Counted from the stretch's first letter, positions 47,919 through 57,383 are shown. The stretch is 64,000 nt of DNA from Methylocystis parvus OBBP (GCF_027571405.1 NZ_CP092968.1:310001-374000), one strand, 5' to 3'. The notes: generated from the letters alone by a model not told the origin. Translations and numbers: made by a program.

Positions 47919-48839
47919 ATGAAAAAGATTGCTCTTTCCCTTGCTGCGCTGGCGGTGACCGCCGGCTCCGCGCTCGCCGCGGACCTTCCCTCGCGCAAGG
48001 GCCCGCCGGTCCTTCCGCCGCCGCCGCCCCCGCCGCCGCTGTGGACGGGCTTCTATGTCGGTCTGAACGCCGGCGGCGGCTGGGCCAACTCGACCGCCAT
48101 CCAGACCGTTGGCGGCCCGCTCGCAGTTGCGAGCCCGCTGGTTAACCCGGCAGGCTTTGTGCCGCTGGCGAACGCTTTCGCCATCGCCGGCAGCTCCTAT
48201 TCGACGGGCGGCAGCAATGGCGGCTTCATCGGCGGCGGCCAGATCGGCTACAACTTCCAGTTCTACAACAACTTCGTTGTGGGCATCGAAGCCGACATCC
48301 AGGGCATCGCCGGTTCGTCGTCAAATTCGGCCCCCAGCTTCTCCGCCGCGCCGGTCATCGGCTTCCCCGGCGAAGTCGTTTCGGGCGCGACGGTTTCCCG
48401 TCGCAACCTCGACTATATCGGTACGGTTCGCGGCCGTCTTGGCTGGCTCGCCACGCCGACTTTGCTGCTTTACGGCACGGGCGGTCTGGCCTATGGCGGC
48501 GTCAGCATGAACACGGCTTGGGTGGGCGTTGAAGCGCCGACCTTCGGCGCCTTCCCCGGTTTCGGCGCGACGGCGTTCTCCGACACGCGCGTGGGCTGGA
48601 CGGCCGGCGGCGGCGTCGAGTGGATGTTCTGGCCGAACTGGTCGGCGAAGGTCGAGTATCTTTACTACGATCTGGGCAATGTGACCGCGAACGGCACCGC
48701 CACGATCGCCGCCCCCGCGGCGCTGATCGCCGCGACCGCCCTTCAGTCGACGACGCATTTCAACGGCAACATCGTCCGCGCCGGCGTCAACTATCACTTC
48801 AACTGGGGCGCTCCGGCTCCGGTCGTCGCGAAATACTGA
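47919..48839 (+). CDS. Omp31-like porin paralogue 2 of 3
   Basis: A 306-residue barrel protein closely related to the copies on either side. The signal peptide (KKIALSLAALAVTAGSALA), an eight-proline run and the barrel strands are almost the same, but the loops are distinct (VGGPLAVASPLVNPAGF, APSFSAAPVIGFPGEVV, VGVEAPTFGAFPGFG). Its 5' leader contains GATGAGGCAGGT before the ATG, as does copy 3. Its downstream segment (TTTGTGTCTTTGGCGCCACAGT) also matches that of copy 1, so the whole transcription unit, not only the coding part, was duplicated. Confidence 0.9.
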   Translation: MKKIALSLAALAVTAGSALAADLPSRKGPPVLPPPPPPPPLWTGFYVGLNAGGGWANSTAIQTVGGPLAVASPLVNPAGFVPLANAFAIAGSSYSTGGSNGGFIGGGQIGYNFQFYNNFVVGIEADIQGIAGSSSNSAPSFSAAPVIGFPGEVVSGATVSRRNLDYIGTVRGRLGWLATPTLLLYGTGGLAYGGVSMNTAWVGVEAPTFGAFPGFGATAFSDTRVGWTAGGGVEWMFWPNWSAKVEYLYYDLGNVTANGTATIAAPAALIAATALQSTTHFNGNIVRAGVNYHFNWGAPAPVVAKY

Positions 48840-48876
48840 GCGAACCGGCTTCCAGCCTGCGGTTCGTCAAAGAAGA

Positions 48877-48904
48877 AAGCCCGGCCGAAAGGCCGGGCTT
48901 TTTG
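48877..48904 (+). terminator. Terminator of porin 2
   Basis: AAAGCCCGGCC-GAAA-GGCCGGGCTTTTT, 40 bases after the stop codon; a GAAA tetraloop hairpin with a T-run. Confidence 0.9.
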
Positions 48905-49090
48905 TGTCTTTGGCGCCACAGTTGGCGAGAAAGGGGCGGCAGTAAGGCGAAAGCGTCCCCCTTTGCTTTGACTATGCGCGTCTCAAGCCTCAGAACCGGG
49001 GCGGATCAAAGGAGCGTTCTTCGCGCCCGGGTCCAAGGGTTCTTCGAGCGAGGCGGACTGATCGTCCTCTGAGTTAAAGATGAGGCAGGT

Positions 49091-50038
49091 ATGAAAAAGT
49101 TTGCTCTTTCGTTTGCTGCGCTGGCGTTGACCGCCGGCTCCGCGCTCGCCGCGGACCTTCCCTCGCGCAAGGGCCCGCCGGTCCTTCCGCCGCCGCCCCC
49201 GCCGCCGCTGTGGACGGGCTTCTATGTTGGTCTGAACGCCGGCGGCGGCTGGGCCAGCAGCAACTCCGTCACCATCGGCTCCACGCCGATCTTCACGAAT
49301 CCGGCCGGCCCGGCCGCCGGCATCATCGCCGCTCACGCCGGCCCGGCGGCGCTCAGCGCTTCGGGCATCATCGGCGGCGGCAATAATGGCGGCTTTATCG
49401 GTGGCGGCCAGATCGGCTACAACTACCAGTTCTACAACAACTTCCTGGTTGGCATCGAAGCCGACATCCAGGGCGTTGCGGCGAGCGGCGGCAGCCGCAC
49501 CGGCGCTGGCGCCGCTCTTGTCGGTCCCGGTTCGGGCGCGACGGGCACGCCGATCACCACCTCCTTCTCGGTTTCTCAGAGCCTCGACTATATCGGCACG
49601 GTTCGCGGTCGCCTCGGCTGGCTGGCGACCCCGACGCTGCTCGTCTACGGCACGGGCGGTCTGGCCTATGGCGGCGTAAGCTCGTCGGCGGCCTATTTCT
49701 CGACGAACCCGGCCTATCCGGCGCTCTCGGGGCTGTCGGCCGCCTGGGGTTCGGCTGGCGCCTTCTCCGACACGCGCGTCGGCTGGACGGCCGGCGGCGG
49801 CGTCGAGTGGATGTTCATGCCGAACTGGTCCGCGAAAGTCGAATATCTGTATTTCGATCTCGGCTCGGTGACGTACAATCTCGCGCCGACGGGCTCGATC
49901 GCCTTGGCCGGCCCGGTTGGCCAGCCCTGGTGGCTGAACGCCTCGCAGGTGAGCGCGCGCTTCAACGGCAATATCGTCCGCGCGGGCGCGAACTACCACT
50001 TCAACTGGGCGGCTGCCCCGGTTGTTGCGAAATACTAA
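49091..50038 (+). CDS. Omp31-like porin paralogue 3 of 3
   Basis: A 315-residue barrel protein, the longest of the three. The signal peptide (KKFALSFAALALTAGSALA) and strands match the other copies. The loops are the most extended and rich in Ala/Gly/Pro (IFTNPAGPAAGIIAAHAGPA, SGGSRTGAGAALVGPGSG, STNPAYPALSGLSAAWG). The C-terminus is GANYHFNWAAAPVVAKY. GATGAGGCAGGT precedes the ATG. Loop differences among the copies suggest selection for surface variation or altered pore behaviour. Confidence 0.9.
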   Translation: MKKFALSFAALALTAGSALAADLPSRKGPPVLPPPPPPPLWTGFYVGLNAGGGWASSNSVTIGSTPIFTNPAGPAAGIIAAHAGPAALSASGIIGGGNNGGFIGGGQIGYNYQFYNNFLVGIEADIQGVAASGGSRTGAGAALVGPGSGATGTPITTSFSVSQSLDYIGTVRGRLGWLATPTLLVYGTGGLAYGGVSSSAAYFSTNPAYPALSGLSAAWGSAGAFSDTRVGWTAGGGVEWMFMPNWSAKVEYLYFDLGSVTYNLAPTGSIALAGPVGQPWWLNASQVSARFNGNIVRAGANYHFNWAAAPVVAKY

Positions 50039-50060
50039 GAGACGTCGCGTCTCGAAAAGA

Positions 50061-50089
50061 AAAGCCCGGCCGAAAGGCCGGGCTTTTTG
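50061..50089 (+). terminator. Terminator of porin 3
   Basis: AAAGCCCGGCC-GAAA-GGCCGGGCTTTTT, about 25 bases after the stop codon, nearly the same as the terminator of porin 2. Confidence 0.9.
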
Positions 50090-50162
50090 GTTTTTCTAAG
50101 GAATTGTCTGTAATTGTGATCGCCTAACTTGTGCTTGGCAATTTGAGGAACGGGGATATTTC

Positions 50163-50927
50163 GTGCATCCCGATGATTTCTTCGATTTGATCGACCGCTT
50201 GGCCTCTTCCGATCGCATTGATCTGGCGTCGAAAATCATCGACGACTTTGCAAAGCACTGGGGGCTTTGCAACGTCGCCTATGCGGCCCTCAATATGCCG
50301 ACTCCCGGCGCGCCGCGGCCGCTTCTATCCGTGACCTACTCGCCGGAATGGCAGAAGCATTATGCTCAGAATGGCTATGTCGATCTCGACCCCATCGTGC
50401 GCTCGGGCCTTGGCGGCATACTTCCGATCGACTGGGCCGATATCGACCGCGGCGATCCAATCATCCGGAAGTTTTTCGGCGAAGCGCAGGAGCTCGACGT
50501 CGGCTCCAACGGCCTGTCCATTCCGATTCGCGGAAGGCTCGGCGAATTCGCTCTCTTCACCATTACGTCCAACGAATCGCCGGCGGAATGGCGCGCCATG
50601 AAACGCGAACTCCTGCGCGATCTCATGGTGGTCGCTTTCAATTTCCACGCCGCCGCTTTGCGGTCCTGCGGCGTCGCTGAAGAGACGGCGGTGCATCTCC
50701 CTTTGCGGGAAGCAAGCTGTTTGCGCTGGAAGGCGCTCGGCAAGACCGATGAGGAAATCGGGCGCATTCTGGGCATCACCTCGCACACGGTGCGCTTCCA
50801 TCTGGAGTCGGCCCGGGCGCGCCTAAATACAGCCAACACAATGCATACTGTCGCCAAGGCGCTGGCGCTCGGCCTCATCAACATGTCTTATGAACCGACC
50901 CATCTGATACCGAAGAAGCGCGGCTGA
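50163..50927 (+). CDS. LuxR-family autoinducer-binding transcriptional regulator
   Basis: A 254-residue quorum-sensing regulator starting at GTG 50163. The N-terminal autoinducer-binding domain (about 15-170) shows YAQNGYVDLDPIVRSGL with the ligand-contacting tyrosine and aspartate, and DWADI. The C-terminal helix-turn-helix (about 180-245) is LPLREASCLRWKALGKTDEEIGRILGITSHTVRFHLESARARL. A luxI homologue begins 78 bases after its stop codon on the same strand, making this the cognate receptor. A 20-bp palindrome overlaps its stop codon. Confidence 0.93.
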   Translation: MHPDDFFDLIDRLASSDRIDLASKIIDDFAKHWGLCNVAYAALNMPTPGAPRPLLSVTYSPEWQKHYAQNGYVDLDPIVRSGLGGILPIDWADIDRGDPIIRKFFGEAQELDVGSNGLSIPIRGRLGEFALFTITSNESPAEWRAMKRELLRDLMVVAFNFHAAALRSCGVAEETAVHLPLREASCLRWKALGKTDEEIGRILGITSHTVRFHLESARARLNTANTMHTVAKALALGLINMSYEPTHLIPKKRG

Positions 50928-50946
50928 CCTCCCATTTTTGGGAGGT
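50927..50946. promoter_or_regulatory. lux-box-like palindrome upstream of luxI
   Basis: ACCTCCCATTTTTGGGAGGT is a perfect eight-base inverted repeat with a TTTT centre, 20 bases long like classical lux boxes. Its centre is 68 bases before the luxI ATG, a distance that suits activation of luxI by the LuxR protein. A terminator is unlikely because no T-run follows. Confidence 0.7.
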
Positions 50947-51004
50947 GATAACCTACTGACTTTCAATCAAATTCTCCTTGTCAGAAACTGATAAGGGGTT
51001 GGGG

Positions 51005-51652
51005 ATGATCAGGATTATTCCGGGGGAATGGCGCGGGCGCTATCCCCGGCTGATTGACGAAATGCACAAATTGCGGCGCAATGTGTTTCACGAGCGCCTC
51101 AAATGGCAGGTGACGGTCATCAATCGCTGGGAGATCGACGGTTACGACGCGCTCGATCCGCTTTATGTCCTGGCGCTGGACGAAACCGAGCGGGTCGTCG
51201 GCGGTTTGCGATTGCTGCCGACGACCGGCTTCAACATGCTGAACGACACTTTCCCGCAATTGCTGCCGGATGGGGCGCGCATTCACAGCCCGCTGATCTG
51301 GGAGTCGAGCCGCTTCACCGTCCGTATGACCGGCGACGGCCGTCTTGACGGGCCGACGATCGGCCGCGCCACGGCGGAGCTGGGAATGGCGCTCAATGAG
51401 ATCGGCAAGGCGGCGGCGCTTACCCATGTCGTCACGGTCTATGACCGCGCAATGCACCGCATGTTGGCTCGGGTCGGCTGCGCCGGAGAGCCGCTCGGCC
51501 CGCCGCAAATGATCGGCGGCGTCGAGACCTACGCGGTCCTTTACGAAGTGGGGGACGAGTGGGACGCGCGCGTGCGTTCGCTTGCAGGGGTGAACCAGAT
51601 TTCCTTCGAGCCGGCGATCGTCGAGACGATGCGGACGCGGTTCGCAATCTAA
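51005..51652 (+). CDS. LuxI-family acyl-homoserine lactone synthase
   Basis: A 215-residue autoinducer synthase that joins S-adenosylmethionine with an acyl carrier (ACP or CoA) to make a homoserine lactone signal. The conserved residues of the family are readable: R and F in LRRNVFHERLKW, the tryptophan, E-x2-G-x-D-x-LDP (WEIDGYDALDPLYVL), the arginine in GGLRLLPTT, and E-x2-R in WESSRFTV. The ATG at 51005 gives the standard N-terminus; an upstream TTG at 50978 would add nine residues. The acyl chain cannot be predicted. Confidence 0.93.
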   Translation: MIRIIPGEWRGRYPRLIDEMHKLRRNVFHERLKWQVTVINRWEIDGYDALDPLYVLALDETERVVGGLRLLPTTGFNMLNDTFPQLLPDGARIHSPLIWESSRFTVRMTGDGRLDGPTIGRATAELGMALNEIGKAAALTHVVTVYDRAMHRMLARVGCAGEPLGPPQMIGGVETYAVLYEVGDEWDARVRSLAGVNQISFEPAIVETMRTRFAI

Positions 51653-51693
51653 AGACGCGACTGTAAGGATGAACTCATGAGCTGGGGCGTTCA

Positions 51694-52005
51694 ATGATTC
51701 ATGTATTGACTGATCAGAATTTCAGGCTGTTCGACTCGAGGATCGAAGAGACCTACCGGCGACGGCAGACGTCGTGCAGATGTTGCTGTCGAGGGCGGAT
51801 CGAAGAGGATGCGTTTTACGAAGCGCGCGCCCGGTCCGACAAAAGTCTGGATTGGCTGCGTCGGCTCGTCCGGGACATAGATACGCTGGCGCAGAAAGTA
51901 GAAGCCGCCCCCTTGCGGCGGCGGCGCTCACGGATCGCTGCATCCAAGAAGCCGCCAAGCGCTCCGCAGGTGCGGAAGGCCCCGGCGCGATCGGCGCGCC
52001 GATAG
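51694..52005 (+). CDS. Small arginine-rich protein downstream of luxI, uncertain
   Basis: A 103-codon frame beginning MIHVLTDQNFRLFDSRIEE. This opening resembles the N-termini of many LuxI proteins (MIH-x-T-x-x-N pattern, then an EE-x-x-R-x-R-like helix), but the rest is basic and shows no synthase motifs in any frame. It could be a degenerate luxI fragment, an independent small gene or a chance frame. No strong ribosome-binding site is present; GAACTCATGAGC lies upstream. Confidence 0.4.
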   Translation: MIHVLTDQNFRLFDSRIEETYRRRQTSCRCCCRGRIEEDAFYEARARSDKSLDWLRRLVRDIDTLAQKVEAAPLRRRRSRIAASKKPPSAPQVRKAPARSARR

Positions 52006-52070
52006 CGAGATGAGAGACGACGCGCGTCCGCCCCCGCGCCGCGCGTCGACTGGTCGCTCCGACCGTTCGC

Positions 52071-52151
52071 TCAGTTCACGTAAGCGGTGATCGCGAAGGT
52101 GACGGCGGCGGCGGCGGCGAGAATAGAGACGATGGCGGTGAAAGAATTCAT
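52071..52151 (-). CDS. 26-residue membrane microprotein
   Basis: ATG at 52151 with GAGGGAAGCGCC directly upstream. The peptide (MNSFTAIVSILAAAAAVTF, then AITAYVN) is a single hydrophobic helix with small residues. The clean ribosome-binding site and helix support translation. There is no family match. Confidence 0.5.
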   Translation of the reverse strand: MNSFTAIVSILAAAAAVTFAITAYVN

Positions 52152-52208
52152 GGCGCTTCCCTCTGCCTTGGACGTTGGCCCCGGCGCCCGCTTTCTGGGT
52201 TCTAACCG

Positions 52209-52370
52209 ATGGCGCGACGAAATAACGCACCCGGATCGAAAAAGGCGCAAGCGGGAAAAGTTGCTGCGCTGCAAGAACGCATCGCGGCGAGACTCGGCTA
52301 CGCCACAGCAAGCAGGGGCGTCAAAACCAGCAAAATCCGCAACCCGCGACATCACGCCGCATTGCAATGA
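52209..52370 (+). CDS. 53-residue basic small protein, uncertain
   Basis: A frame from ATG 52209 to TGA 52370 encodes a lysine/arginine-rich peptide with an amphipathic helix (AGKVAALQERIAARLGYA) and a basic tail (TSKIRNPRHHAALQ). No good ribosome-binding site is seen, and the frame sits in an otherwise empty gap between the LOV regulator and the 26-residue microprotein gene. Composition is protein-like, but support is weak. Confidence 0.3.
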   Translation: MARRNNAPGSKKAQAGKVAALQERIAARLGYATASRGVKTSKIRNPRHHAALQ

Positions 52371-52408
52371 CGATCACTCTTGGACTTGGCGACGACGCCT
52401 GATTAAAA

Positions 52409-53872
52409 TCAAGCGATTGCTTGAAGCTTGGCTTTCAGGTCGCCAATTTCCGTCTCCGCGCGAATCTGGTCGGTGACGTCATATTGCACGCCCAGGAAGT
52501 AGATGAGCTTGCCTTGGGCGTCGAAAAGCGGCGTGACGTTCAGCTTGTTGTAGAAGAGGGTTCCGCTCTTCCGGTAATTGCGCAAGATCACGTCGACCGG
52601 CTGCCGGTTCCTGATCGCTTCGCGCAACCGCCGAAGTCCTTCCTGGTCGCGGTCCTCCGCCTGCAGGAAGCGGCAATTGCGGCCGATAATCTCTTCGGGG
52701 TCGTAGCCGGTAATGAGTTCGAATCGTTTGTTCGCATAGACGATTGGGGCGTCGTCGAGGTCGGGATCGGCCAGGGTCACGCCGTTGACGCAGCTATCGA
52801 GAATAGTCGTGAGGATTTCCGGGATGATCTCCGACTCTTTCCGCACCGAAAACATCTGCGCCTTGGGTTGGCTCCTCGCCTTCGCCCAGATCCGGTAAGC
52901 TGAGGGAGCCATCCCGGCGTAACGACGGAAGGCGCGGCGAAAGCTCGCCTCGTCGATAAAGCCGGCGCTGGCCGCGAGCTTCTTCACCGGCTTGGCGCTG
53001 GTCTCGAGAAGCGTGCGCGCGGTTTCGACGCGAATGCGATCGATGAAAGTCTTGGGCGACTCGCCGCATGCCTGCTTCAATCTGCGATGCAGCGTGCGTT
53101 CGGAAGTCGAGAGCGCCTTTGCGAGATCCTGTGCGTTGAACGCGGCGTCGGATTGTCTGACGATCCGCTCGGCGTCGGCGAGAAAAGCGTCCGCGCCGCC
53201 GCTGAGCACATTCGGCGTATATGCCGCGCCGCGCGCGGCGCCTCTGGCGGGCGCCGCTTCGCCCAGCGTGAAATCCGCCGCGATGCGTCCCGCTTCCTGG
53301 CCGCAGAGCGTGCGGATGACGTGCAATCCGACGTCGATCCAGGAGAGAGGGCCAGCGGCGGTGACGACGCGCCGGTCGTCGATGAGGCGCGCGCCCCATG
53401 CTGTGTCGGCGCGTGGATAACGTTTCTTCAGGTCTTCATGGTGCCACCAGCTCGTCGTGCAGCGGCGTCCCTCGAGCAGACCCGCTTCGCCGAGAAGAAA
53501 GACGCCCGATCCGCAACCGCCGATCAGCGCGCCGCGCGAGTGATGGCGCCGCAGCCATGCCGCCGCGGCGGCGAATGCGGACATTTCCGGCGCCCTGCCG
53601 TCGGCTTCGGGCGCGAAGCTCGGAACGATGACCGCGTCGCAGAGGGCGATCTCGTCGAACGACGCCTTTACGTCGAGAGCGCCGCCGGCTCCGTCGCGGA
53701 CCGGCCGGCCGCCGGCGCTGGCCGTGACGACCTGAAAATCCGGCGCGCCCACGGTATCGCCCGGCGGAATCGCCGCCAATATTGCGCGGCGCGCGAGCGT
53801 GAGAAGATCGGAAAGGCCGAGGAACGCGGACCCCAGACACCCGTCCAATCCGACGATGACGATCTTGATCAT
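52409..53872 (-). CDS. DJ-1/PfpI - AraC - LOV three-domain transcriptional regulator (putative blue-light sensor)
   Basis: A 487-residue protein. Residues 2-190 form a DJ-1/PfpI (GlxA-type) domain with the elbow cysteine in IGGCGSGVFLLGEAGLL. Residues about 230-330 are an AraC DNA-binding domain (LAKALSTSERTLHRRLKQACGESPKTFIDRIRVETARTLLE, then AASAGFIDEASFRRAFRRYAGMAPSAYR). Residues about 355-470 are a LOV photosensor: the flavin-adduct cysteine C400 lies in the canonical GRNCRFLQ, the FMN contacts N432 and N442 are in NYRKSGTLFYN, and Q463 is in the final GVQYDVTDQ. All core LOV residues are present, so light-driven cysteinyl-flavin adduct formation is expected. A GTG nine bases upstream is an alternative start; GAGGAGG abuts the ATG. 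GlxA-AraC proteins are common, but a C-terminal LOV on one is unusual. Target genes are unknown; it is divergent from ftsH copy 2. Confidence 0.88.
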   Translation of the reverse strand: MIKIVIVGLDGCLGSAFLGLSDLLTLARRAILAAIPPGDTVGAPDFQVVTASAGGRPVRDGAGGALDVKASFDEIALCDAVIVPSFAPEADGRAPEMSAFAAAAAWLRRHHSRGALIGGCGSGVFLLGEAGLLEGRRCTTSWWHHEDLKKRYPRADTAWGARLIDDRRVVTAAGPLSWIDVGLHVIRTLCGQEAGRIAADFTLGEAAPARGAARGAAYTPNVLSGGADAFLADAERIVRQSDAAFNAQDLAKALSTSERTLHRRLKQACGESPKTFIDRIRVETARTLLETSAKPVKKLAASAGFIDEASFRRAFRRYAGMAPSAYRIWAKARSQPKAQMFSVRKESEIIPEILTTILDSCVNGVTLADPDLDDAPIVYANKRFELITGYDPEEIIGRNCRFLQAEDRDQEGLRRLREAIRNRQPVDVILRNYRKSGTLFYNKLNVTPLFDAQGKLIYFLGVQYDVTDQIRAETEIGDLKAKLQAIA

Positions 53873-54056
53873 CCTCCTCACCGAATTCTTTTTTTTGGCG
53901 AATTATGGACTCGATTTGGCTATTTCGCCATCCTGACCTAGGATGACCCCAACCTCATCTTGGGAAAAGGCGAGGGCATCCGTCCTCCGCCCAATGATGT
54001 AATCCGAGCGATGACGTTGTCAGAATTTCTGCGAGGTCACGCCCTAGGAGGTGGAA

Positions 54057-55979
<1,923 letters not shown>

Positions 55980-55999
55980 GCGGCCAACAAGGAAAGATG

Positions 56000-56030
56000 A
56001 AAGGCCCGGCGCGAGCCGGGCCTTTCTCTT
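56000..56030 (+). terminator. Terminator of ftsH copy 2
   Basis: AAAGGCCCGGC-GCGA-GCCGGGCCTTTCTCTT: an 11-base stem with a pyrimidine tail, about 20 bases after the ftsH stop codon. Confidence 0.85.
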
Positions 56031-56203
56031 TGGGCGATCAATGGAATGTCGCAGCGCCAAATCAACGGATTGCGCCCATCGGGCGATGGCGGTTTTTGCC
56101 GCTATATTGGCGACAAAGTCACTGTTGTCCGGCTGCATAGAAAGCATGATGCGACAGCTTCGGGGAAACCCCTCGAGAGCTCTCAATATGGAGGAGTTGA
56201 CTA

Positions 56204-56986
56204 ATGAGCTCGACGACTAGCGCAGCTGCTGGCGCAGCTGCTGGCGCAGCTGCTGAGGTAGAGTCCGTAGTCGATCTGCGTGGCATGTGGATTGGCTTGG
56301 CTCTGCTGAACACGTTTTATCTGATCGTGCGCATTTACGAGCAGATCTATGGCTGGCGCGCCGGCCTTGATTCGTTCGCGCCGGAGTTCCAGACCTACTG
56401 GATGTCGATCCTTTGGACCGAGATCCCGCTTGAGCTGGTTTCGGGCCTTGGCCTCGCCGGCTATCTGTGGAAGACGCGCGACCGCAACGTCGACGCGGTT
56501 TCGCCGCGCGAAGAGATGCGCCGCCTGGTCGTTCTGGTGCAGTGGCTCGTCGTTTACGGCATCGCCATTTACTGGGGCGCGTCGTTCTTCACGGAGCAGG
56601 ACGGCACCTGGCACATGACGGTGATTCGCGACACGGACTTCACGCCGTCGCACATCATCGAGTTCTACATGAGCTACCCGATTTATTCGGTGATCGCGGT
56701 TGGCGCGTTCTTCTATGCGAAGACCCGCATTCCGTATTTCGCTCATGGCTACTCGCTGGCGTTCCTGATCGTGGCCATTGGCCCGTTCATGATCATCCCG
56801 AACGTTGGCCTGAACGAGTGGGGCCACACCTTCTGGTTCATGGAAGAGCTGTTCGTGGCTCCGCTGCATTGGGGCTTCGTGTTCTTCGGCTGGATGGCGC
56901 TGGGCGTGTTCGGCGTGGTTCTGCAGATCCTGATGCGCATCCATGCGCTGGTCGGCAAGGAAGGCGTCGCCCTCCTCACCGAGTAA
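56204..56986 (+). CDS. pmoC: Particulate methane monooxygenase subunit C (stand-alone)
   Basis: A 260-residue integral membrane protein of the PmoC/AmoC family, with six or more helices. The copper-site residues are conserved: D133, H137 and H150 (EQDGTWHMTVIRDTDFTPSH), which match D156, H160 and H173 of the Methylococcus enzyme, and the second-site N-x3-H in GLNEWGH. Other hallmarks are MSILWTEIPLELVSG and FWFMEELFVAPLHWGFVFFGW. GGAGGAGTTGACTA precedes the ATG. No pmoA or pmoB follows, so this is one of the monocistronic pmoC copies known in type II methanotrophs. The first 20 residues contain an Ala/Gly repeat. Assembly with PmoAB from another locus, or a role in assembly or copper handling, are the options. 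Confidence 0.96.
   Translation: MSSTTSAAAGAAAGAAAEVESVVDLRGMWIGLALLNTFYLIVRIYEQIYGWRAGLDSFAPEFQTYWMSILWTEIPLELVSGLGLAGYLWKTRDRNVDAVSPREEMRRLVVLVQWLVVYGIAIYWGASFFTEQDGTWHMTVIRDTDFTPSHIIEFYMSYPIYSVIAVGAFFYAKTRIPYFAHGYSLAFLIVAIGPFMIIPNVGLNEWGHTFWFMEELFVAPLHWGFVFFGWMALGVFGVVLQILMRIHALVGKEGVALLTE
56222..56257 (+). repeat. 12-bp tandem repeat in the 5' end of pmoC
   Basis: Three copies of GCAGCTGCTGGC encode the AAGA units in the cytoplasmic N-terminus of PmoC. The tract is slippage-prone and probably differs in length between strains. Confidence 0.85.
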
Positions 56987-56997
56987 TCGCGGACAAA

Positions 56998-57029
56998 GCC
57001 GCCCGCGCCCTTTGGCGCGGGCGGCCCAC
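56998..57029 (+). terminator. Hairpin downstream of pmoC
   Basis: GCCGCCCGCGCC-CTTT-GGCGCGGGCGGC is a perfect 12-bp stem 12 bases after the pmoC stop. It lacks a T-run, so it may be a 3' stability element that allows some read-through into the 40-codon gene that follows. Confidence 0.55.
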
Positions 57030-57051
57030 TAAAACAACGGAGGCAAAGCCA

Positions 57052-57174
57052 ATGATCGCCAATCTTCTCATAGCGGCGTCGCTGCTTTCGCCCCTGGCCT
57101 TCTGGTTCGCCGCGCCGCGCCGGGTTCCGGCGCACGTCAAGAGCCGCTGCAGGGCGAGAAATAGAAGCTTTTGA
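57052..57174 (+). CDS. 40-residue membrane microprotein downstream of pmoC
   Basis: ATG at 57052 with an excellent CGGAGGCAAAGCC site. The peptide begins MIANLLIAASLLSPLAFWF, one membrane helix, and ends in a strongly basic cytoplasmic tail (RRVPAHVKSRCRARNRSF). It lies 65 bases after pmoC on the same strand, just past the hairpin, so it may be expressed with pmoC. There is no family match. A small partner of the monooxygenase is conceivable but unproven. Confidence 0.55.
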   Translation: MIANLLIAASLLSPLAFWFAAPRRVPAHVKSRCRARNRSF

Positions 57175-57383
57175 GATTGGTCCTGTCTCCCAGCTGGACG
57201 TCTCTTTACCCGCCGATGCCGCGAGATGAGCGGCGCCGCGCGGGTAAGCTTTTGATAAACGCCTTTTCTCTTTTCTTCCGCAGGTCGCGTTCAAGCCAGC
57301 GCTTGCATTGTAAATTCATCCCGCTCGACTAGATCGAGAAGTGCGGCGCGCCATCACGTCGCGGCGACATCGGGAGAGTCCTC

